In this document: one piece after another, positions 1 to 7,147 of the stretch
How the letters are laid out: each line of letters starts with the position of its first letter
Numbering within the stretch: position 1 is the stretch's first letter
Assembly: GCA_965249745.1 (NCBI GenBank)
Contig: OZ252252.1
Coordinates: 2,852,001 to 2,916,000 of the forward strand
Direction: 5' to 3'
DNA from: JANYHH01 sp965249745
GTDB taxonomy: Bacteria > Deinococcota > Deinococci > Deinococcales > JAAFIG01
Length of the DNA: 64,000 nucleotides
The notes under the pieces: model-generated
What the model was told of the DNA's origin: nothing
Database searches by the model: none
The model's input: only the letters and a program-made list of their open reading frames with translations
Program-made: the position numbers and the translations under genes

Positions 1-1
1 C

Positions 2-79
2 ATCAAGGCTGATGTCGAAGCCTCGAACGGCGTGATTCACGCGATTGACACGGTGCTGATGCCCAAGATGATGAAGTAA
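2..79 (+). CDS. Fasciclin (FAS1) domain protein, C-terminal end only
   Basis: The window opens inside a reading frame that runs for 25 codons to a TAA at 77-79. The visible peptide contains ASNGVIHAIDTVLMP, which matches the conserved last strand of the FAS1 fold (typically ASNGVIHVID.VLLP). FAS1 domains are secreted or surface-anchored adhesion modules, and small single-domain versions are common in Deinococcota. The start, any signal peptide and the number of FAS1 repeats lie outside the window. Identification rests on this one motif, which is distinctive. Confidence 0.8.
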   Translation: MKADVEASNGVIHAIDTVLMPKMMK

Positions 80-341
80 GGCTGCATCAAAACCGATCAC
101 GAAATTGAGGCGCTCTTCCAAAGAGCGCCTCTTCTCATCTCGAGCAGTCCTGGTCTATCCTTGTAGACTCCAACGTGGCGCAAGCACTCGAGACTGTGAA
201 CCCTCAGCCAGCAAACACCGCCCGTACTAGCACTATCAGCTCGAGCAGTGGTCATGGATAGAAACTGAATACGATCTGGATTCTGCCTCAGTACCCGATG
301 CCCTCGAGCCTGACCGTGCGACGGGTATGCTCTGAAAGTCC

Positions 342-1184
342 GTGAAGCCATCTCTAATTCAACCCAGCTCCGCAGCGCCCCTTGGAGCCTCGAGCACCGA
401 ACGAGGGTTGAAGGCCTTAGCGCTGGGTCTCGGTTTGCTACTCACGGTCTTCCTGTTGCTCCCCGTGGCTGTCATCCTCTGGCGCGCCGCGAGCGCCGGA
501 TTGGGCGGGGCTTTATCTAGCCCAGCGGTGCTAGCCGCGTTGCGGGTGAGTGCCGTGACGACCGCGACGACGCTGGCGCTGGCGGTCGTCCTGGGGACGC
601 CGATAGCTTATGGGTTAGCCCGGTACACGTTTCCGGGGAAACGCCTCCTGGATGCTTTGCTGGACTTACCAATCGTACTGCCGCCCGTAGTCGCCGGTCT
701 GGGCTTGCTGCTGACCTTCGGGCGCAATGGACTGCTCGGGCCCGGAATTCGCCTCGCTCATTTGGAGCTGGCTTTTTCACCGGCGGCGGTCGTGATGGCG
801 CAACTGTTCGTGGCGGGACCTTTTTTCATTCGCGCCGCCAGAGCTGGATTCGCTAGCGTGGACCGGGAGATCGTCAACGCCGCCTTGGTGGACGGTGCGA
901 CCGCGTCCCAGGCGTTCCGCCACATCACCTGGCCGCTCGCTTGGGGCGCACTGTTAGAGGGAATCGTGCTGGCGTGGACCAGAGCGCTCGGCGAGTTCGG
1001 GGCGACGATTCTGTTCGCGGGGTCGCTCGAGGGTCGCACCCGCACGATGACCCTGGCGGTCTACGGTGCGCTCGAGAGCGATCTGGATGCGGCCCTGGTG
1101 CTAGCAGGCTTGATGTCGCTGATCGCTTTCGTGGTGCTGTTCGCGTTTCGCACCCTCGGCTCGAGACGGGTTCCAAACCAGTAA
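342..1184 (+). CDS. modB: Molybdate-type ABC transporter permease (ModB-like)
   Basis: This 280-residue inner-membrane permease has hydrophobic segments near residues 26-47, 66-92, 106-126, 148-163 and 250-270. A binding-protein-dependent transport (EAA) loop lies at about 179-200 (NAALVDGATASQAF), and ALGEFGATILFAGS (215-228) is typical of the ModB/CysT group. It would pair with a periplasmic oxyanion-binding protein and an ATPase, but neither modA nor modC is adjacent: the upstream gene is a fasciclin and the downstream gene a tRNA. The start is GTG without a clear ribosome-binding site, so the N-terminus is uncertain. Tungstate or sulfate specificity cannot be excluded. A molybdopterin enzyme lies at 5.5 kb. 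Confidence 0.85.
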   Translation: MKPSLIQPSSAAPLGASSTERGLKALALGLGLLLTVFLLLPVAVILWRAASAGLGGALSSPAVLAALRVSAVTTATTLALAVVLGTPIAYGLARYTFPGKRLLDALLDLPIVLPPVVAGLGLLLTFGRNGLLGPGIRLAHLELAFSPAAVVMAQLFVAGPFFIRAARAGFASVDREIVNAALVDGATASQAFRHITWPLAWGALLEGIVLAWTRALGEFGATILFAGSLEGRTRTMTLAVYGALESDLDAALVLAGLMSLIAFVVLFAFRTLGSRRVPNQ

Positions 1185-1196
1185 GCCGCTTGGCGC

Positions 1197-1225
1197 TTGC
1201 CAAACTGGGCGCGGGGCTTTAACAT
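1197..1225 (+). promoter_or_regulatory. Promoter of tRNA-Arg
   Basis: TTGCCA (1197-1202), a 17-nt spacer and TAACAT (1220-1225) form a sigma70-type promoter. Its predicted start falls a few bases before the mature tRNA 5' end at 1236. It overlaps the tail of the intergenic region after the permease gene. Confidence 0.65.
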
Positions 1226-1235
1226 TTGACACCAT

Positions 1236-1312
1236 GCGCCCGTAGCTCAGCCGGATAGAGCGCAGAGCTTCTAACTCTGTGGCCACAGGTTCGAGTCCTG
1301 TCGGGCGCACCA
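1236..1312 (+). tRNA. tRNA-Arg (anticodon TCT)
   Basis: A full cloverleaf can be drawn. The acceptor stem GCGCCCG pairs with CGGGCGC. The D arm follows TAGCTC. The anticodon stem CAGAG/CTCTG encloses the loop CTTCTAA with anticodon TCT. The T arm contains GGTTCGAGTCC. Discriminator A is followed by an encoded CCA at 1310-1312. It reads AGA codons. Confidence 0.97.
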
Positions 1313-1344
1313 ATTGGGAAGGCTGCTCAGAGTAGCCAGAACGC

Positions 1345-1382
1345 GAAACCCTCGAGACACCGTGATTCGGCTTGAGGGTTTC
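1345..1382. terminator. Hairpin terminator after tRNA-Arg
   Basis: GAAACCCTCGAG (1345-1356) pairs with CTTGAGGGTTTC (1371-1382) with a single G-T position, followed by TTAT. It lies between the rightward tRNA and the leftward AT-rich gene and could serve both. The 5' arm contains the CTCGAG hexamer. Confidence 0.65.
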
Positions 1383-1443
1383 TTATCATTGATTTTCGAT
1401 AAATAGCGTGCGTGTATCAAAATGGTACTTACTTAGTCTTGTA

Positions 1444-1980
1444 TCACATTGATGCTGCTTCAGTGACTTCTAAGCGTACTGTATTGTTTATAGTGTCGTA
1501 ACCGTAATGAATATTTGTTCCATAAAGTATGTTCATACGAACGTCAGGGTTTTTTGTGGGTATAGTATATTCTAATTCAGTGATACCATTTGGAGTAACT
1601 TGTGATTGAGCGTAAATGCAAAAAGATATTCCATTAAGTAAGGCTGTTGAATCATTAGTGCTATTAAAACTATTTTTTAATAGATTATAAGTTGATTGAG
1701 AAGAAGGAATATAGGCGAAAAATCTGCGTTTTTTAAAATAAAGATCTTCTCCACGAACACCGGTGTATATTATGTACTCACAATACCCTGAAACAGATGA
1801 TGAGGATATGTCATAATCAAAAACAAGAGCGGACTCGTCACCAGGTGACGCAGTACGAGTCAAAACACCTAAACCTAAAGATCTCTCTAAATAGCCAAGC
1901 GCGCCAACAGATTTCCATTGTAAACTCTGTGCTTGCACAACACTGAGCAAAATTACTGCCAAAGCAACCCAAGTTTTCAT
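1444..1980 (-). CDS. Secreted protein of unknown function, AT-rich gene
   Basis: I do not recognise this 178-residue protein. It begins with a clear signal peptide (MKTWVALAVILLSVVQAQ, cleavage near residue 18). The mature part is rich in Ser, Thr, Asn and Tyr and alternates polar and aromatic residues as beta-sheet proteins do. Two cysteines (67 and 121) could form one disulfide. Its codons are strikingly AT-rich (AAA, TAT, AAT, TTA) compared with its GC-rich neighbours, it lacks CTCGAG except near its ends, and it stands alone between a tRNA with terminator and an AT-rich gap. Recent horizontal acquisition next to the tRNA gene is the simplest inference. Confidence 0.65.
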   Translation of the reverse strand: MKTWVALAVILLSVVQAQSLQWKSVGALGYLERSLGLGVLTRTASPGDESALVFDYDISSSSVSGYCEYIIYTGVRGEDLYFKKRRFFAYIPSSQSTYNLLKNSFNSTNDSTALLNGISFCIYAQSQVTPNGITELEYTIPTKNPDVRMNILYGTNIHYGYDTINNTVRLEVTEAASM

Positions 1981-2265
1981 AATTTCCCCCTTAGCCTTAG
2001 TAAAAGTTTATCAAAGGAACACAAAAAGCACTTGTCAAAAATCACACAGCAGTTCTGCTAATATTGCTAAGGTCCTCGACTCGACAAGCTCTGATTGGGG
2101 AAACGTATACCAGAAGCTCTTTCTAGCAAATCGTGTCTGGACTGCCTCGAGTAATTGTTGCAGACAAGGTCCGATTGGTAGGGCCTATTTGAAGAGTGTA
2201 TTTGGTTCTACAATGCGTTCTCGTTCTTGACACTCGGCTCCTCAATAGGCGCTCCCAAAGCTGGC
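1981..2265. other. Intergenic region without recognisable gene
   Basis: About 285 bp separate the leftward AT-rich gene from the rightward phosphoesterase. I see no convincing reading frame or structured RNA. A TTGACA occurs at 2227-2232, but it is too far (33 nt) from the TAATAT at 2266 to form one standard promoter with it. Confidence 0.5.
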
Positions 2266-2281
2266 TAATATAGGACGCGTG
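2266..2281 (+). promoter_or_regulatory. Leaderless-type -10 element before the phosphoesterase
   Basis: TAATAT at 2266-2271 is followed by 7 nt and then the GTG start at 2279. Transcription would therefore begin at or next to the start codon, giving an mRNA with no 5' leader. Confidence 0.55.
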
Positions 2282-3262
2282 TTAGCAAAACCCATGCTGA
2301 GCCGCCGAAGCCTGATCCGTCACGCCGGAACCCTGACCGCCAGTGCCGTGATCGGTGCGAGCTTGGGCGGTCAGGCTCGCGCTTCTGATTCCCCGACTGC
2401 AACAACGACCACTCGAGACCCCGATTTTCGCGTCGCGCACCTGACCGACATGCACGTCATGCCGGACGGGGCACTCCTGGTGAACGCCCAAGCGGGTTTC
2501 ATCCGCGCCTTGGAGCACGCGCAAGGTCAGCCGCGCCAGCCCGATCTGATCTTGCAGGGCGGCGATGCGATCATGGATGCGTTGCGCCAGGGGAAGGCGG
2601 ACGTGACCGCACAATGGGCGGCGTTCAACGCGGCTCTGCAACAGCATCTGCGCACCCAGATCCGTCACGCCATCGGTAATCACGACTGCTGGACGGGTCC
2701 GGACAGCGACGGTGACGCCCTCTATGGCAAAGCGTGGGCGATGAAAGAATTGAAACTCGAGCGCCCGTATTACAGTTTCGACGCGGGCGGCTGGCATTTC
2801 ATCGTGCTGGACTCGACCGATTTAACAGTGAAAGACGCGCACGGCTACACCGCCAAACTGGACGAGGCGCAATTTCGCTGGCTCGAGGCTGACCTGCGTG
2901 AGACACCAGCGTCAAAGCCCGTACTGGTGCTGTCGCACATTCCGATTCTGGCGGTTTGCGCGTATCTGGATGGCGACAATGAACTGTCTGGCAACTGGAA
3001 CGTGCCCGGCGCGTGGATGCACATTGATGCCCGTCGCCTGAAGACGCTGTTCAGCGCCCACAGTAACATCAAGCTCTGCCTGAGCGGGCATGTTCACCTT
3101 CGCGATTCTGCCGTCTACAACGGCGTAACCTACGCCTGCAACGGCGCGGTCTGCGGCAACTGGTGGCGCGGCGCGTACCAGGAAACCCAGCCGGGGTACG
3201 CCCTCGTGGACCTCTGGAATGATGGTTCGTTCAGAATAGAGTACGTGCGCTACGACCCATAG
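2279..3262 (+). CDS. Tat-exported calcineurin-like metallophosphoesterase
   Basis: This 327-residue protein carries an N-terminal twin-arginine signal (RRSLIRHAG, then a hydrophobic stretch and a QARA-like cleavage region near residue 36). The full metallophosphoesterase signature follows in order: LTDMH, GGDAI, GNHD, LSHIP and SGHVH, which supply the two-metal site. The family resembles CpdA-type phosphodiesterases, and the substrate is unknown. Export by Tat suggests the metals are loaded in the cytoplasm. GTG at 2279 is chosen because a -10 hexamer sits 7 nt before it. ATG at 2294, just before the RR motif, is the alternative. The gene is monocistronic, ending at a hairpin. Confidence 0.9.
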   Translation: MLAKPMLSRRSLIRHAGTLTASAVIGASLGGQARASDSPTATTTTRDPDFRVAHLTDMHVMPDGALLVNAQAGFIRALEHAQGQPRQPDLILQGGDAIMDALRQGKADVTAQWAAFNAALQQHLRTQIRHAIGNHDCWTGPDSDGDALYGKAWAMKELKLERPYYSFDAGGWHFIVLDSTDLTVKDAHGYTAKLDEAQFRWLEADLRETPASKPVLVLSHIPILAVCAYLDGDNELSGNWNVPGAWMHIDARRLKTLFSAHSNIKLCLSGHVHLRDSAVYNGVTYACNGAVCGNWWRGAYQETQPGYALVDLWNDGSFRIEYVRYDP

Positions 3263-3267
3263 AAAAT

Positions 3268-3292
3268 CCCCTCGAGATTAAATCTCGAGGGG
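3268..3292. terminator. Bidirectional hairpin built from two CTCGAG sites
   Basis: CCCCTCGAGATT (3268-3279) is perfectly complementary to AATCTCGAGGGG (3281-3292), giving a stem of at least nine pairs with a small AT loop. It sits between the convergent phosphoesterase and vWA genes. There is no strong T-run, so termination efficiency is uncertain. Confidence 0.6.
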
Positions 3293-3305
3293 CTGAGTTC
3301 TACAT

Positions 3306-4517
3306 TCAGTACCCGCGTTGCTTTTCGTAGCGCTGGGCGCTGGCCCGTTTGCGGGTCACGGCGCGGTCGGTCTTCAGCTCCTGCTCGAGTTCTTTCAGGC
3401 TGGCGAGTTCCTGCGCGATCTTCGGGCTGGCGGGTGCGGCGGACAGCATCGCCGATTGCGCCCGCATGATGCCGCCCGCGGCCTCATCGTCGCCGCGATC
3501 CAGACGGCTGATAATCTCCGACTTGGCGCGAGCCACCTCGAGCAGTGCCAGGGATTCCAGCACGCTTGGGTTGGCGTTTTGAGCGCGATAGTCCGCGTCT
3601 CGCACGGCGGTCAGCGTCAGCGTTTCGCGTTGCACCTGCCGTCCGGCTTCGTCGGCGGGCGTGTACGCCAGTCGCACCCGGAGCGCCTCCAAGGATTCCC
3701 CAGCGGGTAGGCGCAGCTTTACCAGCACCTCGAGCGTTGCGCCGTACATCAGGTTCGGCAGCATCGTGCGTCCGTTGGCGTTCCTAGGCAGGTCGTTCAA
3801 CACGTCCAGCACCTCTGCGCCGCGCGAGGTTTCAAACCCGAGGCTGACTGTGCGCCCGAAGGTGTTTTTCAGGCCGCTCAGTTCCGCCGCGAAGATGCGC
3901 GGCAAACTGTTCGGATGCTCGATGAAGTGATAATTGCCGTCGCCGGACATGGCAATCGCTTGCATCATGTCCTCGTCGAAGTCGCGCCCGATGCCCAGGG
4001 CGCTGGTGCTGACACCGCGCCCAGAGAGGCCGCGCACGTCCGTGGCGATTCGGTCCGCGTTCGTTTCACCGACGTTAGCCATGCCGTCGGATAACAGGAT
4101 CACGCGGTTGAGCGCTCCGGGGCGCAGGTGAGACGCGACCTGCGTCCCCCCCTCGAGCCAGCCACCGTGCAGGTTGGTGCTGCCGCCTTCTTGAATCCGG
4201 TCAACAATGCTGGATGCCCGCAAACGCCCCGCTAAGGTGCTGGGCAGCGGCACATTCACCGTGTCGTCAAACGTCACGAGGCTGACCCGATCCTCGGACT
4301 CGAGGCGGTCCATGACGTACTTCGCGGCGGCTTTGGCGTACTGAAGTTTCTCGCCGCTCATGCTGCCGCTGCGGTCCAGCACCAAAGCCAAGTTCAGCGG
4401 GACTCGAGCCGGGTTGCGTGGGGCGCTCGGGGCGTGGATTCGGACCAGCACGTGCATCGTGGTTCCGTCGCGGTGGCTGTACGGTTTTTCGGGAATCAGT
4501 TCAATCTTGGGTTGCAT
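3306..4517 (-). CDS. von Willebrand factor A (vWA) domain protein
   Basis: The 403-residue protein has a vWA domain beginning near residue 40. It has a perfect MIDAS motif DRSGSMS (48-54), followed by the expected Thr in EGGSTNLHGG and Asp in ILLSDGMAN, so it should bind a divalent metal and a protein ligand. The C-terminal half lacks a recognised domain and ends in a charged helical segment. No signal peptide is visible with the chosen start. ATG 4517 is preferred over an upstream start because AGAAGGAG lies 10 nt before it. A MerR-type regulator gene ends 80 bp upstream on the same strand, suggesting co-transcription. Confidence 0.85.
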   Translation of the reverse strand: MQPKIELIPEKPYSHRDGTTMHVLVRIHAPSAPRNPARVPLNLALVLDRSGSMSGEKLQYAKAAAKYVMDRLESEDRVSLVTFDDTVNVPLPSTLAGRLRASSIVDRIQEGGSTNLHGGWLEGGTQVASHLRPGALNRVILLSDGMANVGETNADRIATDVRGLSGRGVSTSALGIGRDFDEDMMQAIAMSGDGNYHFIEHPNSLPRIFAAELSGLKNTFGRTVSLGFETSRGAEVLDVLNDLPRNANGRTMLPNLMYGATLEVLVKLRLPAGESLEALRVRLAYTPADEAGRQVQRETLTLTAVRDADYRAQNANPSVLESLALLEVARAKSEIISRLDRGDDEAAGGIMRAQSAMLSAAPASPKIAQELASLKELEQELKTDRAVTRKRASAQRYEKQRGY

Positions 4518-4596
4518 GGATATAACGCTCCTTCTGCACGCCGCTGGGCGGGGTGCGGTGAGATGGGTTGTGGGTGTCTCGAGCTGGTAAGTAGAC

Positions 4597-5454
4597 TTAC
4601 CCCTCGAGGGCATTCTCTAAGGCTTCGCGCAACCGGGTCTGATCGGCTGTCGTGCGCGGTTTCTGGAAGCGATCCGAGATGTTCAGTTCCAGACCCGGCG
4701 CGATCTCGACGCGACGCCAGCGCTCTGGGGCCTTCGGCGGGTCGAACAGCAGGAACTGCGGCAGCGGCGCGGGGGCGGGCATTTTTTGCGATGGGCCTGA
4801 CTGCGATAAGGGCGGTTGCGGCTTCGGCACTTCGTCGCGTTTGCGAACGGAGGATAGAAACTCCAGGGCGCGCTCTTTCAGCGATTCGGGTGCGGCTGCC
4901 CTCTTCGCTCGCAAGGAGGCGCTGTCAAGCGCGGCTCGAGCCGGGGTGGTGCTGACAGAGGTGGCGTTGGCAAGTGGAGCGCTGGCAGGGCTGGCCGCGC
5001 CGAGCGGCTGAGACTCGTCCAGTGCCACGCTCGAGATTTCCGATACTTCCTCGAGTTCCGCTTTCGTTTCGCTGAACTCCTGATCGGTCAGGCTCGAGGG
5101 GTCCACAGTTTGCCCCAGCAGGAACGCTTCCAGTTCTGGGTTCTCACGCGAGGTGAAATCCTTGATCGCTTTGCTGTTCCAGCCCTGGCGTTGCAATCGC
5201 CGCAGGCACAGCACTTGCAAGAGGTGACGGTATCGGTATCGCGCTTCGCGTCCGACGCGCATTGACTCGTCCACCAAACCCAAAGAACTGTAATGGCGCA
5301 GCAACCGTACCGTGAAATCCTCGCGCTGCCGGGCGTCGCCGTACTCAGCAGGAAGCATCGTGGACAGTCGGGTGTTCACCTCGGCCACGAAATCCTCGAG
5401 ATTCCAGGCGGTATCACGCCGGGTTTCTAGAGAGGATTGATCTGGAACGATCAC
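4597..5454 (-). CDS. MerR-type winged-helix DNA-binding protein
   Basis: Residues about 48-100 of this 285-residue protein look like the MerR recognition region (RLLRHYSSLGLV, then RYRYRHLLQVLCLRRLQRQGW). The usual first helix is preceded by an atypical 45-residue N-terminal extension. The rest (100-285) is low-complexity, rich in Ala, Ser, Pro and Glu, with no effector domain I can name. It probably binds DNA as a dimer; the ligand is unknown. It precedes the vWA gene by 80 bp in the same direction and may control it. The start is a GTG. Confidence 0.75.
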   Translation of the reverse strand: MIVPDQSSLETRRDTAWNLEDFVAEVNTRLSTMLPAEYGDARQREDFTVRLLRHYSSLGLVDESMRVGREARYRYRHLLQVLCLRRLQRQGWNSKAIKDFTSRENPELEAFLLGQTVDPSSLTDQEFSETKAELEEVSEISSVALDESQPLGAASPASAPLANATSVSTTPARAALDSASLRAKRAAAPESLKERALEFLSSVRKRDEVPKPQPPLSQSGPSQKMPAPAPLPQFLLFDPPKAPERWRRVEIAPGLELNISDRFQKPRTTADQTRLREALENALEG

Positions 5455-5545
5455 CCCAAAACAGTAACAGTAAAAACTGATGCTGTCAACAATAGATGAA
5501 AATACTTAGCGCTCGAGCGGGAATTGAACTATGGTACCCAACGCG

Positions 5546-6145
5546 TCAATCGTTGGCGTAGCGCTCTTCCTTCCAGGGATCGCCCCGGTTGTGATACCCG
5601 TTACGCTCCCAGAAACCCAGGCGGTCGCTCTCCATAAACTCGAGACCGCTGACCCACTTCGGGGATTTCCACAGGTACAGGTGCGGAACCACGACCCGCA
5701 TCGGGCCGCCGTGTTCCATCGGCAGCGGCTCGTCGCCGAGTTTGTGCGCAAACAAGTTATTCGGCAGGTTGAAATCTGCGACCGGTAAATTCGTGGTGTA
5801 GCCGCCGTAGCAGTGCATCATCACGAACTTCGCCTCGGGCTTCAGTTTGATTCTGGACATCAGCTCCGGCACGGCGACCCCGGTGAAGGTCACGTCCAGC
5901 TTGCTCCAGTGCGTGACACAGTGCAGGTCGTTCGTCAGGGTCGTCTGCGGCATCGCCATCAGATCGTCCCAGGAAAACTCCACTTCCTCTTCCACCAAGC
6001 CGGACACCTTGATACTGACGCTCGAAGGTTCGACTCGAGGCGTGGGCCCGTAGGTCAGCACCGGAAAGCGCTCGGTCAGGCTCTGACCGGGCGGCGTGCG
6101 AGCGGCGTTGTCACCCTCGGGTTTCTTGAAGAATTTGGAGAACAT
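5546..6145 (-). CDS. Sulfite oxidase-like molybdopterin-dependent oxidoreductase
   Basis: This 199-residue protein belongs to the small, stand-alone sulfite-oxidase fold group (COG2041). The expected molybdenum-ligating cysteine is Cys76 in NDLHCVTHWSKLD. PLPMEHGGPMRVVVPHLYLWKSPKW provides the conserved cofactor-binding C-terminal half. There is no Tat or Sec signal, so it looks cytoplasmic, unlike MsrP/YedY. The natural substrate of this group is not established. It is transcribed alone, convergent with nothing obvious. The molybdate permease at 0.3-1.2 kb may supply its metal, although that link is only an inference from proximity. Confidence 0.85.
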   Translation of the reverse strand: MFSKFFKKPEGDNAARTPPGQSLTERFPVLTYGPTPRVEPSSVSIKVSGLVEEEVEFSWDDLMAMPQTTLTNDLHCVTHWSKLDVTFTGVAVPELMSRIKLKPEAKFVMMHCYGGYTTNLPVADFNLPNNLFAHKLGDEPLPMEHGGPMRVVVPHLYLWKSPKWVSGLEFMESDRLGFWERNGYHNRGDPWKEERYAND

Positions 6146-6221
6146 GATCGCATCGTGGCATAAAAGAACGAATGGACTGGTGCGCTGGCTAACGGTTGAA
6201 CGATCCAGCCAGAACTTGTCT

Positions 6222-6737
6222 TTAGAAGCGCACGTTGATCCCCATAGAAATCAGGGGCAAGGTCAAAAACTGAACCGGGCCGCTCGAGGAGACGAACAGG
6301 GACATCGGGAGTAACTCCAGGCAGACCGACCAGTTCTGACCCAAGACGAACTCGAAGCCCAACAATAGATTGAACAGCGCACCGAGATTACTGCTCGAGC
6401 CGCCCGAGACGGGCGGAGCAACCGGGGAGGGTTGCGCCCCGCCGAGGGCGATCACCAACGAACCGCTCAGCCCGATGTACGCGCTCGAGCCGTACTCACC
6501 GACCGGCGTCCGCAGCAGGGCATCCAGGCCAAACCCAATGATCCCAGACGTACCGACGAAGGTGCTTCCGAAGAAGCCGCGCACTCCGAACCCCTGGTTG
6601 CTGGCCCCAAAGTCATGCCCGTACTGCACGCCGATCAGGTACGGCAAACCGAATTTCACGCCGAAGTAGGAACTCTGCGCCGAGGCGAACGAACCCAATC
6701 CCAGGCACAGTACCAGAATGCAAAGTATTTTTTTCAT
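6222..6737 (-). CDS. Small secreted or outer-membrane beta-barrel-like protein
   Basis: From ATG 6737 the product is 171 residues with a signal peptide (MKKILCILVLCLGLGSFASAQ, cleavage about residue 21). The mature part alternates Gly, aromatic and hydrophobic residues (YFGVKFGLPYLIGVQYGHDFG and similar), and it ends in an aromatic residue (VRF). Both are traits of small outer-membrane beta-barrels. An upstream in-frame start would place 23 residues before the signal peptide and is rejected. No family is recognised with confidence. It is divergent from the thrS leader region. Confidence 0.65.
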   Translation of the reverse strand: MKKILCILVLCLGLGSFASAQSSYFGVKFGLPYLIGVQYGHDFGASNQGFGVRGFFGSTFVGTSGIIGFGLDALLRTPVGEYGSSAYIGLSGSLVIALGGAQPSPVAPPVSGGSSSNLGALFNLLLGFEFVLGQNWSVCLELLPMSLFVSSSGPVQFLTLPLISMGINVRF

Positions 6738-6785
6738 CACGCTCTGAGGATAGCTCACCGCTTCAATTCTCCGAGTCGCGCCGTG

Positions 6786-6814
6786 TTCGCAAAGCGTGTG
6801 GAACATGCTAAACT
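6786..6814 (+). promoter_or_regulatory. Promoter of the thrS leader transcript
   Basis: TTCGCA (6786-6791), a 17-nt spacer and TAAACT (6809-6814) each match four of six consensus bases. The predicted start is near 6821, about 30 nt before the leader-peptide ATG and about 325 nt before thrS. Confidence 0.55.
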
Positions 6815-6851
6815 AACTGCGAACTCGAGCCAGCGCTCGAGTCAAACCCTT

Positions 6852-6944
6852 ATGAGAGACCTCCTCAAACGCCTGACGACTACGATCACCCTCGCCACGA
6901 CGCTCACCCGTGTGACGACGACGCGAACCCCTCGCGGGGTCTGA
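6852..6944 (+). CDS. Threonine-rich leader peptide upstream of thrS
   Basis: A 30-codon frame from ATG 6852 to TGA 6942 encodes 11 threonines (codons 9, 10, 11, 13, 16, 17, 19, 22, 23, 24 and 26) followed by RTPRGV. It lies between a promoter and the threonyl-tRNA synthetase gene, as amino-acid-rich leader peptides do in the E. coli thr and his operons. Several Thr codons immediately precede a GC-rich hairpin that overlaps the end of the frame, so ribosome stalling at low Thr-tRNA could change RNA folding and thrS expression. No good ribosome-binding site is visible, which is the main weakness. The function is inferred, not shown. Confidence 0.7.
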   Translation: MRDLLKRLTTTITLATTLTRVTTTRTPRGV

Positions 6945-6950
6945 TTATTG
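6922..6950 (+). promoter_or_regulatory. Overlapping alternative hairpins at the end of the thrS leader
   Basis: ACCCC (6927-6931) pairs with GGGGT (6936-6940) and is followed by a weak T-rich stretch (TCTGATTATT), like a poor intrinsic terminator. The alternative CGCGA (6922-6926)/TCGCG (6932-6936) cannot form at the same time. The last Thr codons fall in the 5' arms, so a stalled ribosome would mask them. Confidence 0.5.
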
Positions 6951-7105
6951 TCGAGTTAAAACTTGGACTGCACTATCGCTCAGGTGTCATTGGCACCGTG
7001 ATAGACGCTAGGCTGTCAATCCAGGGTTTTAACGTAAAGAGCGTGCGGTCCGTCATTCGGTCTCGAGGTTGCAAACCCTTTGAGATTTCGCTTCAAACCC
7101 AGCCT

Positions 7106-7133
7106 GATTCGCGGCTCCCTAAAAAAGCGAATC
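7106..7133 (+). promoter_or_regulatory. Stem-loop just upstream of the thrS ribosome-binding site
   Basis: GATTCGC (7106-7112) is perfectly complementary to GCGAATC (7127-7133), with an A-rich 14-nt loop. It ends 3 nt before the CAGGAG Shine-Dalgarno sequence at 7136-7141. It may tune translation of thrS; many ThrRS mRNAs are controlled at this point. Confidence 0.4.
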
Positions 7134-7147
7134 GCCAGGAGTTCACC

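Noticed and set aside
6944..7147. T-box riboswitch upstream of thrS
   Set aside because: No T-box sequence (UGGN-type bulge) or stem I specifier loop was found. The Thr-rich peptide explains the region better.
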